Below, one piece after another: positions 51,520-59,037 of a stretch of 64,000 bases of DNA. Source of the DNA: Caballeronia arvi (lineage in GTDB: Bacteria; Pseudomonadota; Gammaproteobacteria; Burkholderiales; Burkholderiaceae). The stretch is taken from NCBI RefSeq assembly GCF_001544695.2, contig NZ_FCOM02000001.1, forward strand, positions 372,001 to 436,000, in the 5' to 3' direction. Under the pieces are notes generated by a model, which had not been told where the DNA came from, searched no databases, and worked only from the letters and a program-made list of their open reading frames with translations. Position 1 is the stretch's first letter. Each line of letters opens with the position of its first letter. Both the position numbers and the translations under genes were made by a program.

Positions 51520-52860
51520 ATGAGCACATCGAGCACCACCGGCACCACGAGCACTCAGCACACCCCGAGTACCTTGTCCCTTCTGAAACTACTGCCCGGC
51601 GTCGGCTCGGAGTTCGGCCCGGCCGCGACCGACCTCGTCGCCCACGTGCTGTCGCACGACCGCTTCGATGCGGCGGCGAACGCCAACCTGCCGCGTGAAA
51701 CCTTCCACAACGCCACCGTCGACGACATCATGTCCGACGAGTTCACGTTTCCGCTCGGGCGCACCGGCCAGTCGATCGTGCTGACAGGCTATCGCATCGC
51801 GGCGGGTTTCATCGCCGAACGCGCCGCCGACGAATGGCTCGAACTGGCGCACAAGCAACGGGTCGCAAGAGGCTTGCCCGCCGCGCCGCAGGGCAGCGAG
51901 CCGCACCTCTCACCCGATCCCGCTGAGGCGGATCAACTGCTCGAGCGCGCCTACGAATGCGCACAACGCATCCTCGACCCGGTCGCGGGCGAGCCGGTGC
52001 TGTCGCTCTTCGAAACGCACTACCGCGGCGGGCGCGAGTTCCTGCGCCTTTCGTGGGAAGGCTTGCCGGAAGATCTCGTGCCCGAATCGCGCCGTCCGCT
52101 CGCGGCGCTCGCCGCGGCCGCGGAGAACGGCGAGCGGCGCGAGAAGCGCGATTACGATCCTTACGGCCTGGACGGTGTCGACGATTACGATGTCGACCGA
52201 CCGCTCGCCTATCGCGAGAAGATCGGGCCGTTTCTCTTTACGATGACCTACCGTCACGAGTATCCGCAAGTCGACGACGAGCGACTCGGCACCGCGTTCG
52301 CCGTGTTTCACGAAGCGGGCAGCGACATCGTCGCGGCAGCGGTGCGGCTGCAGCTCGTCAAAGTGCCGCCGCTCACGAGCAGCGCCGATCTCGTCTATAC
52401 GCTCGACACTTACTCCGGCGAAATGCTGTCGCTCGCGCTCGCCGCAACCGAGGCGCTCGGGCCCGAGAAGCTGTGCGAGGTGTTCAACGCGCATCGCGTG
52501 ATCTACATCAGCCTGTGGGAAGTGCGCAAGCCGTGGCGCGGCGAAGGCTTGGGCGTTGCGCTGCTGCATCAGGCGCTGGAGCGTCTTCCCGTCGATGTCG
52601 ATGGACGGCCGAACGCGCTGTGCGTCGCGCCCGAGCCTTATCAGACAGACATGCGTCACTTCGAGAAACTGCCCGGCGTGCTGCGCGAGGAGCTGAGAAC
52701 GCCGGCAAAGCGTCTCGCCGCGCATCTGACGAGCTGGCTGGAACGCTCGAAGCTGCCGATCGCGACGCACTTCTTCGTGCCGATGGCGAAGCACGCGGGC
52801 ATCGGCTCGGCGGGCGAAAACGCGCGGCTCATCGACCGGATCATGGAAAGCGAGGCGTAA
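51520..52860 (+). CDS. Large protein with GNAT-like motif, function unknown
   Basis: Soluble protein of 446 residues. The ATG at 51520 has GGAG nine bases upstream; an ATG at 51511 abuts that site directly. The first 190 residues are not recognised. In the C-terminal half, RHEYPQVDDERLGTAFAVFHEAG and LWEVRKPWRGEGLGVALLHQ (about residues 335-355) resemble the strand-helix with R-x-x-G-x-G/A acetyl-CoA loop of GNAT acetyltransferases. The isochorismatase-like gene starts 3 bp after its stop, so the two are coupled. Substrate unknown. Confidence 0.6.
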   Translation: MSTSSTTGTTSTQHTPSTLSLLKLLPGVGSEFGPAATDLVAHVLSHDRFDAAANANLPRETFHNATVDDIMSDEFTFPLGRTGQSIVLTGYRIAAGFIAERAADEWLELAHKQRVARGLPAAPQGSEPHLSPDPAEADQLLERAYECAQRILDPVAGEPVLSLFETHYRGGREFLRLSWEGLPEDLVPESRRPLAALAAAAENGERREKRDYDPYGLDGVDDYDVDRPLAYREKIGPFLFTMTYRHEYPQVDDERLGTAFAVFHEAGSDIVAAAVRLQLVKVPPLTSSADLVYTLDTYSGEMLSLALAATEALGPEKLCEVFNAHRVIYISLWEVRKPWRGEGLGVALLHQALERLPVDVDGRPNALCVAPEPYQTDMRHFEKLPGVLREELRTPAKRLAAHLTSWLERSKLPIATHFFVPMAKHAGIGSAGENARLIDRIMESEA

Positions 52861-52863
52861 GCC

Positions 52864-53379
52864 ATGCTCGTCGTCATCGATATGCAGGCGCGCCTCTTGG
52901 CGCATCTCGACGACGGCGAGCGGCTCGGCGAGCGCGTCGGCACGCTGCTGCGCGCGGCGCATCTGCTCGATGTGCCAGTCGTCGTCACAGAGCAGAATTC
53001 GCGCGGGCTCGGCAGCACTGCGGATTCACTTCTCGCGCCTATTCGCGGCGCGAGCATCATCGAAAAGCATACGTTCGACGCGACGCTCGAAGCGGCTTTC
53101 GTCGATGCGCTGCCGCCCGCGCCCGCCACGCTCTGGGTGGCCGGCGCGGAAGCGCATGTGTGCGTGCTGTTGACCGTGCTCGGATTGCTGCGGCTCGGTT
53201 ATCGCGTGGAGTTGATTGCCGATGCGGTCGGATCGCGCCGTGCCGCCGATCGCGCGATCGCGCTCGAACGCGCACGGCAGGACGGCGCGAAACTGACGAC
53301 CGTCGAGACGGCGATTTTCGGCTGGCTCGGGAGTTATCGGCATCCGCGCTTCAGGGAAGCGCTCGCGCTGATCAAATGA
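52864..53379 (+). CDS. Isochorismatase-family hydrolase
   Basis: Cysteine hydrolase of 171 residues with an isochorismatase/YcaC-like fold. The catalytic set is visible: Asp in VVIDMQ (D6), a lysine in IIEKHTFDA (about residue 63) and cysteine in AEAHVCVLL (about residue 100). Such enzymes hydrolyse amides such as nicotinamide or ureas; the substrate cannot be decided. It is encoded in a tight unit with the GNAT-like gene. Confidence 0.82.
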   Translation: MLVVIDMQARLLAHLDDGERLGERVGTLLRAAHLLDVPVVVTEQNSRGLGSTADSLLAPIRGASIIEKHTFDATLEAAFVDALPPAPATLWVAGAEAHVCVLLTVLGLLRLGYRVELIADAVGSRRAADRAIALERARQDGAKLTTVETAIFGWLGSYRHPRFREALALIK

Positions 53380-53755
53380 ATTCTGGGCGCGCTTCGCGAC
53401 GGGACGGTTAGTTGCCTCGCGCGAAGATTCCGGGCAAAACTGCCATGTGATCCCGAGCGGTGACACGCTGGAATTACGCTCTGATGCAGCATTTACCCGC
53501 GTGATCCGTGCGATGACCTTCCACTGCCCGTCGCCGCCGCATGGCATCGGACTTGCTACGCATTTCCGGTTGCGGGTCGACGAACGTTCGGTTTCCTTAC
53601 AGTTGCCGAACTGTCGCGAGCCTGCCCCAACGCGCCATCCCGAGACTCGAGCATCGGCGCTCCGCCCGATCCGTCGCAATCGGCCGCGAGCATATGCCCA
53701 TGAAGACTGGAGCCCGCCGGCGTCCATCCGAACGAGCGAGGAGCACCCCATCGCC
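53380..53755. other. Intergenic region upstream of paoA
   Basis: A 376-bp stretch between the isochorismatase stop and the paoA start. A forward frame is open through most of it in phase with paoA, but the paoA start with Tat signal is at its end. I see no RNA gene, repeat or convincing operator; it presumably contains the pao promoter. Confidence 0.5.
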
Positions 53756-54448
53756 ATGTCCCCAGCCGATACCCATTCCCCCGACGCCAGCGACGCGGCG
53801 CAAAAGCCGTCGCGCCGGCGCTTCCTGCAATCGGCCGCGGCGGCCGCCGCCGTCACCGCCGCGCCGCTCGCCCATGCGCAGCAGCAGTCCGCCGCGACAC
53901 CGGCGGTAGCGCCACCGCCCGCCGCCGCGCCGATGATGCCCGTCAGGCTCACCATCAACGGCCATCCGTACGAGTTGCAAGTCGAGGCGCGCACGACGCT
54001 GCTCGACGCCCTGCGCGAATACGCCGGCCTCACCGGCACGAAGAAAGGCTGCGACCGCGGTCAGTGCGGCGCGTGCACGGTGATCGTGTCGGGCCGGCGC
54101 ATCAATTCGTGTCTGACGCTCGCGGTGATGCACGACGGCGAATCCGTCACGACCGTCGAAGGCCTCGCCCCCGATGGCGACACGCTCGCGCCGATTCAGA
54201 AGGCGTTCATCGAAAAGGACGCCTTTCAGTGCGGCTACTGTACGCCGGGGCAGTTGTGCTCGGCGACCGCGCTCATCGCCGAATACCGGGCGGGTGATGC
54301 CAGCGCGGTCACGGCCGACGTGCGCGCGCGCCCCCCGCAACTCTCCGACGATGAAATCCGTGAGCGCATGAGCGGCAACATCTGCCGCTGCGGCGCGTAT
54401 CCGAACATCGTCGCGGCGGTGAAAGCCGTCGCGTCGGGCAACGCCTGA
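53756..54448 (+). CDS. paoA: Aldehyde oxidoreductase, iron-sulfur subunit (Tat-exported)
   Basis: [2Fe-2S] subunit of 230 residues of the xanthine-oxidase-family periplasmic aldehyde oxidase. The Tat signal SRRRFLQSA is near residues 20-28, with cleavage after AHA. Four plus four cluster cysteines are seen: CDRGQCGAC and, in the second domain, CGYCTPGQLCS and NICRCGAYPNIV. The start at 53756 has a GAGGAG site upstream and keeps the Tat motif near the N-terminus. It forms a complex with PaoB and PaoC; together they oxidise aldehydes, probably for detoxification. Confidence 0.92.
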   Translation: MSPADTHSPDASDAAQKPSRRRFLQSAAAAAAVTAAPLAHAQQQSAATPAVAPPPAAAPMMPVRLTINGHPYELQVEARTTLLDALREYAGLTGTKKGCDRGQCGACTVIVSGRRINSCLTLAVMHDGESVTTVEGLAPDGDTLAPIQKAFIEKDAFQCGYCTPGQLCSATALIAEYRAGDASAVTADVRARPPQLSDDEIRERMSGNICRCGAYPNIVAAVKAVASGNA

Positions 54449-54459
54449 AGGAGACGCAC

Positions 54460-55458
54460 ATGGACGCGATTTCCTATCAGCGCGCGCCTGACATCGGCGC
54501 GGCGCTCGCGGCGGCGGCCCAGCCGGGCACGATGTTCATCGGCGGCGGCACGAATCTGCTAGACCTGATGAAAGGCGGCGTGATGCGGCCGATGAAGCTC
54601 GTCGACATCACGCATATCGATGCCTTGAACGGCATCACCGCTCTGCCCGATGGCGGCCTGCGACTCGGCGCGCTCGTGCGCAACAGCGACGCGGCGAATC
54701 ACGCGTGGGTGCGCGAGCGTTATCCGCTGCTCTCGCAGGCGCTGCTCGCAGGCGCATCGGCGCAATTGCGCAACATGGCGACCGTCGGCGGCAATCTGAT
54801 GCAGCGCACGCGTTGCCCGTATTTCTACGACACCGGCTTTCCTCAATGCAACAAGCGCGCGCCGGGCAGCGGCTGCGCGGCGATCGGCGGCAATAACCGC
54901 ATGCACGCGATTCTCGGCGCGAGCCCGCAATGCATCGCGACGAATCCGTCCGACATGAGCGTGGCGCTCGCGGCGCTCGATGCCGTCGTGCGCGTCACCG
55001 GCCCGAACGGCGAACGCGCGATTCCGTTCGCGGAGTTCCATCGGCTGCCGGGAGACCGGCCCGATCTCGACACGACCTTGCAGGCGGGCGAGCTGATTAC
55101 TTCGGTCGATCTGCCGCCGCCGCTCTTCGCCGCACATTCGAAGTATCTGAAAGTGCGGGACCGCGCGAGCTATGCGTTCGCGCTCGTGTCCGTCGCGGCC
55201 GCGTTGCAGATGGACGGCAGCACGGTGAAAAGCGCGCGCATCGCGCTGGGCGGCGTCGCGCACAAGCCGTGGCGCGCGAGCGCGACCGAACGCGCGCTCG
55301 TCGGCACATCGCTCGACAAGCTGTCGCTGCAAACCGCCGCCGCGCTCGCCGTGCAGGGCGCACAGGCGCAGCGCGACAACGCGTTCAAGGTGACGCTCGC
55401 TCAACGCGCGATCGTGCGCGCGGTATCACAAGCACAGCAGGCCGGAGGTGTCGCATGA
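54460..55458 (+). CDS. paoB: Aldehyde oxidoreductase, FAD subunit
   Basis: FAD-binding subunit of 332 residues. GGGTNLLDLMK near residue 27 contacts FAD, and ATVGGNLMQRTRC (about 107-119) with the following YFYDTGFPQCNKR and GSGCAAI supplies the cysteines of the extra [4Fe-4S] cluster known in PaoB. It starts 11 bp after paoA and overlaps paoC by 4 bp (ATGA), so the subunits are translationally coupled. Electrons pass from the molybdenum site via the clusters to FAD. Confidence 0.92.
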   Translation: MDAISYQRAPDIGAALAAAAQPGTMFIGGGTNLLDLMKGGVMRPMKLVDITHIDALNGITALPDGGLRLGALVRNSDAANHAWVRERYPLLSQALLAGASAQLRNMATVGGNLMQRTRCPYFYDTGFPQCNKRAPGSGCAAIGGNNRMHAILGASPQCIATNPSDMSVALAALDAVVRVTGPNGERAIPFAEFHRLPGDRPDLDTTLQAGELITSVDLPPPLFAAHSKYLKVRDRASYAFALVSVAAALQMDGSTVKSARIALGGVAHKPWRASATERALVGTSLDKLSLQTAAALAVQGAQAQRDNAFKVTLAQRAIVRAVSQAQQAGGVA

Positions 55459-57677
55459 GTGTCATCGGAAAACCGCTCGATCGCACCGACGGCGTGCTGA
55501 AAGTCACCGGCCAGGCGCGCTATTCGGCCGACAACACCGACGCGAAGCTCGCGCACGCGGTGCTCGTCACCAGCACGGTCGCGAAGGGCCGCATCGCGTC
55601 GATCGACACGAGCCGGTCGCAATCGATGCCCGGCGTGCTGCTCGTGATGACGTACCAGAATGCGATGCGCCTGCCGAACAACGGCATCCCCGACGCGCAG
55701 CCGCCCGCCGTGCGCAAGCTCACGCTCCTGCAGACGAACGAAGTGCGCTATAGCAACGAGCCGGTCGCGGTGGTCGTCGCCGATTCACTGGAACATGCGC
55801 AGGATGCGGCACGCCACGTCGACGTGCGCTACGACGCCGCGATGCCGAATGCCGATTTCGAGCGCGCGAAGGCTTCCGCGTATCAGCCGGAAAAGATGAT
55901 GGGCCGCGCGATCACGACGAAGCGCGGCGACGTCGACGCCGGTCTGAAACAAGGCCCGACGCGTCTGAACGCGGTCTACACGACGCCTTACGAGCATCAC
56001 AATCCGATGGAGCCGCACGCGACGCTTGCCCGCTGGGACGGCCCGAAGCTCACGCTCTACGACGCGACGCAAGGCGTCTCCGGCGCGAAGAGCGCGGTCG
56101 CGAAATTCTTCGGCATCTCGGAGAGCGACGTGCGCGTGATCTGCCCGTTCGTCGGCGGCGGCTTCGGCTGCAAGGGCTCGGCGTGGTCGCACGTCGTGCT
56201 GGCGGCGATGGCGTCGAAGCAGACGGGACGCCCCGTGAAGCTCGTGCTCGAACGTCCGCAGATGTTCGGCATGATCGGCAACCGGCCGTTCACCGAGCAG
56301 CGCATCCAGATCAGCGCGCGCGACGACGGCATCATGACCGGCATGCGTCACGACGTCATCTCGACGACCTCGACCTTCGAAGACTGGACCGAAAGCTCGG
56401 CCATCGTCACGCGGATGATGTACGCGGTGCCGAACCAGTCGACGTCGCACAAGCTCGTGAAACTGGACATTGGCACGCCGACGTTCATGCGCGCGCCCGG
56501 CGAGACGAGCGGCTCGTTCGCGCTCGAAACCGCGATGGACGAAATGGCGTATCAACTGAAGATGGACCCGCTCGCGTTTCGCATCAAAAATCACGCGAAC
56601 ATGGAGCCGCAGGAGAAGAAGCCGTGGTCGGAGAAGGCGCTGCTCGAGTGCTATAGCCGCGGCGCGGAAACGTTCGGCTGGTCGAAGCGCAATGCGGCGC
56701 CGCGCTCGATGCGCGAAGGCAATACGCTGATCGGCTGGGGCGTCGGCACGGCGACGTATCCGGCAAACCGCAGCGAGGCGTCGGCGGTTGCGCGCATCCT
56801 GCCCGACGGCACCGCGATGGTCGCCTCCGGCACGCAGGATCTCGGCACCGGCACGTACACGATCATGACGCAGGTCGCCGCCGATGCGCTCGGTTTTCCG
56901 CTCGATTACGTGCGTTTCGCGCTCGGCGATTCGTCGCTGCCGAAGGCGCCGGTGTCGGGCGGCTCGCAATCGGCGGCGAGCGTGTCGCCGGCGGTGCGTG
57001 CCTGCTGCCTGCAGGCGCGCGACCAGTTGATCTCGATGGCGCTCGCCGATCGCGGATCGCCGCTCTTTGGCGTGCCCGGCGACGACGTGATCGTCAGCAA
57101 CGGCTGGGTCGTGAGCGTATCGAATCCGGACAAGCGCGATCCCGCCGCGGCGATCATCGCGCGCAACGGCGGGCGTGCGATCGAAACCTTCGCCACCACG
57201 CGCCCCGGCGACGAGAAAAAGCAGTACGCGTTTCACTCGTTCGGCGCAGTGTTCGCGGAAGTGCACGTCGATGCCGATCTCGGCGTGATTCGCGTGCCGC
57301 GCATCGTCGCGGTGTACGACGTCGGCACGCTGCTCAACGCGAAGACCGCGCACAGCCAGTTGATGGGCGGCATCGTGTGGGGCGTCGGCTCGGCGCTGTT
57401 CGAAAAGAGCGAAATGGATGCGCGCTACGGCCGATACACCAACGCGAATCTCGCGGAGTATCACGTACCGGTGAACGCGGATATCGGCAGGCTGGATATC
57501 GCGTTCGTCGATCAGCCCGATCCGCACATCAATCCGCTCGGCGCGCGCGGGATCGGCGAAATCGGGATTACCGGCGTGGCGGGCGCGCTCGGCAATGCGG
57601 TGTATCACGCGACGGGCGTGCGCGTGCGCGATCTGCCGATCACCCTCGACAAGGTGTTGCCGCCGACGATGACATGA
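55455..57677 (+). CDS. paoC: Aldehyde oxidoreductase, molybdenum cofactor subunit
   Basis: Catalytic subunit of 740 residues binding the molybdopterin cytosine dinucleotide cofactor. It begins VIGKPLDRTDGVLKVTGQARYSADN, typical of the family. PYEHHNPMEPHA, VGGGFGCKGS and GTQDLGTGTYTIM line the cofactor site, and the catalytic glutamate is in GIGEIGITG near the C-terminus. The start is the ATG at 55455 overlapping the paoB stop. It is exported as part of the folded PaoABC complex through the PaoA Tat signal. Confidence 0.94.
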   Translation: MSVIGKPLDRTDGVLKVTGQARYSADNTDAKLAHAVLVTSTVAKGRIASIDTSRSQSMPGVLLVMTYQNAMRLPNNGIPDAQPPAVRKLTLLQTNEVRYSNEPVAVVVADSLEHAQDAARHVDVRYDAAMPNADFERAKASAYQPEKMMGRAITTKRGDVDAGLKQGPTRLNAVYTTPYEHHNPMEPHATLARWDGPKLTLYDATQGVSGAKSAVAKFFGISESDVRVICPFVGGGFGCKGSAWSHVVLAAMASKQTGRPVKLVLERPQMFGMIGNRPFTEQRIQISARDDGIMTGMRHDVISTTSTFEDWTESSAIVTRMMYAVPNQSTSHKLVKLDIGTPTFMRAPGETSGSFALETAMDEMAYQLKMDPLAFRIKNHANMEPQEKKPWSEKALLECYSRGAETFGWSKRNAAPRSMREGNTLIGWGVGTATYPANRSEASAVARILPDGTAMVASGTQDLGTGTYTIMTQVAADALGFPLDYVRFALGDSSLPKAPVSGGSQSAASVSPAVRACCLQARDQLISMALADRGSPLFGVPGDDVIVSNGWVVSVSNPDKRDPAAAIIARNGGRAIETFATTRPGDEKKQYAFHSFGAVFAEVHVDADLGVIRVPRIVAVYDVGTLLNAKTAHSQLMGGIVWGVGSALFEKSEMDARYGRYTNANLAEYHVPVNADIGRLDIAFVDQPDPHINPLGARGIGEIGITGVAGALGNAVYHATGVRVRDLPITLDKVLPPTMT

Positions 57678-57689
57678 CGTGAAAACGGT

Positions 57690-57730
57690 CCGCACGGCGC
57701 GTTTTTCGTACGCGCCGCGCGGATTTTTTA
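57690..57730 (+). terminator. Terminator or attenuator after paoC
   Basis: Arms TCCGCACGGCGCG (57690-57702) and CGCGCCGCGCGGA (57712-57724) pair with one mismatch around a 9-base loop, followed by six T. It lies between paoC and the MocA-like gene, so it may lower expression of the latter. Confidence 0.75.
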
Positions 57731-57792
57731 TGCTTGCGGCGTGCTTCGATGCGCCGCACAATTCCGGTTCCATCCTCACAGGAAGCGCCGCG

Positions 57793-58383
57793 ATGAGCTA
57801 TGCGTCGAACGCCACCGGCATCCTGCTGGCGGCGGGTCTGGGCACCCGCTTCGACCCGTCCGGGCATCGCAACAAACTGCTCGCCACCCTGCCCGACGGC
57901 ACGCCGGTCGTGTTTCAGTCGGCGCGCAGGCTGCTCGCGGTGTGCGCAGACGTGTTCGCGGTCGTGCGGCCCGGCGCCGAAAAGCTCGCCGACGTGCTCA
58001 ACGAAGCCGGCTGCAGCGTCATCTTCTGCGCCGATGCCGGGCGCGGCATGGGCGCGACGCTCGCCGCCGCCGTGTGCGCCACGTCGGAATCCGATGGCTG
58101 GCTCGTCGCCCTGGGCGACATGCCGTGGATCGAGCCCGCGACGTACGAAGCCGTCGCGCGTGCGCTCGACGCGGGCCAGGCGCTCGTGGCGCCGTTTTAT
58201 CGCGGCACGCGCGGGCATCCGGCGGGTTTCGGCATCGTACATCGCGAGGCGCTCGCCGCGCTCGACGGCGATGCGGGCGCGCGCGGCATCTTCTCGACGC
58301 ACGCGCCATCCATCGTCGATGTCGACGATCCGAACGTGCTGCGCGATATCGATCTCCCGGGCGATCTCACGGTGGAGCGGTAA
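57793..58383 (+). CDS. mocA: MocA-like molybdenum cofactor cytidylyltransferase
   Basis: Nucleotidyltransferase of 196 residues that attaches CMP to molybdopterin to give the cytosine-dinucleotide cofactor used by PaoC-type enzymes. From the ATG at 57793 (AGGAAGC site upstream) it opens with ILLAAGLGTRFDPSGHRNKL, the family NTP-binding loop, and carries ALGDMPWI and FRHP-type GHPAGFG segments as in MocA. The longer frame upstream runs through the terminator and is not used. Position after paoABC supports a cofactor-loading role. Confidence 0.85.
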   Translation: MSYASNATGILLAAGLGTRFDPSGHRNKLLATLPDGTPVVFQSARRLLAVCADVFAVVRPGAEKLADVLNEAGCSVIFCADAGRGMGATLAAAVCATSESDGWLVALGDMPWIEPATYEAVARALDAGQALVAPFYRGTRGHPAGFGIVHREALAALDGDAGARGIFSTHAPSIVDVDDPNVLRDIDLPGDLTVER

Positions 58384-58544
58384 GGAAGGCGAACCGTGCG
58401 CCAGCGCACGCTTCGACGAGAAGTGCCGGCCGTATCGGTTCACAACCGGGCGCACCGTTTCGTCCTCACTTTCGAACAATTTCCTTTTGACATCGCGCTG
58501 GCCGAAACCTAAGTTTCAAGCCGACATCACGCGTTCCGAAGATC

Positions 58545-59030
58545 ATGGACCCAGCCGCCGAACACGATCTGATCCGGGAAATCTCACGCCACGTCCTGAC
58601 GCAAATCGCGCCGCAGGAATTGCCTCTTTTCACGGCGGCGAGCGCGGCCTGGTTCGCCGATCCGGCCGCCGCGATGAAGGCATCGAAGAATCGCGACGCC
58701 GCGCTCGGCTTCGGCGCCGACGCCTTCTCGATCCTGTTCACGCCGCTCGTGCTTCAGGTCGTGTCGGAAATCATGCCGATGCTCGGCGGCATCGCGCTCA
58801 AGGCGACGGAAACCGCCGTCGGCGAAGAAGTGTCGGCGCTCGTCAGGAAGATGTTCCGGCGCGGCGAATCCGAAACCAGACCCGACGCCGCGCCTGCGCT
58901 CAACACGGAACAACTGGGCGAAGTCCATCGCCATGTGATCGCGGCCGGCAAGCGCCTGCGTCTCGATCACGCTCAGACGCAGCGCCTCGCCGACGCCGTC
59001 GTCGCGCAATTCGTCCTGCCGAAGAAGTGA
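58545..59030 (+). CDS. Hypothetical protein, 161 aa, upstream of the M48 peptidase
   Basis: Mostly helical protein with one hydrophobic stretch (ALGFGADAFSILFTPLVLQVVSEIMPMLGGIAL, about residues 49-80, shown as one segment boundary only by its ends ALGFG and GGIAL). No family recognised. The C-terminal half is charged, with a helix QLGEVHRHVIAAGKRLRL. It ends 7 bp before the M48 peptidase GTG start and is co-oriented, so the pair is likely an operon, possibly a membrane-associated partner. Confidence 0.65.
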   Translation: MDPAAEHDLIREISRHVLTQIAPQELPLFTAASAAWFADPAAAMKASKNRDAALGFGADAFSILFTPLVLQVVSEIMPMLGGIALKATETAVGEEVSALVRKMFRRGESETRPDAAPALNTEQLGEVHRHVIAAGKRLRLDHAQTQRLADAVVAQFVLPKK

Positions 59031-59037
59031 GCGCATC

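Noticed and set aside
55785..57779. 664-residue reverse frame opposite paoC
   Set aside because: Antisense shadow; paoC is unambiguous.
57679..57792. Upstream extension of the MocA-like protein
   Set aside because: The added codons run through a terminator hairpin; the ATG at 57793 gives the standard family N-terminus.
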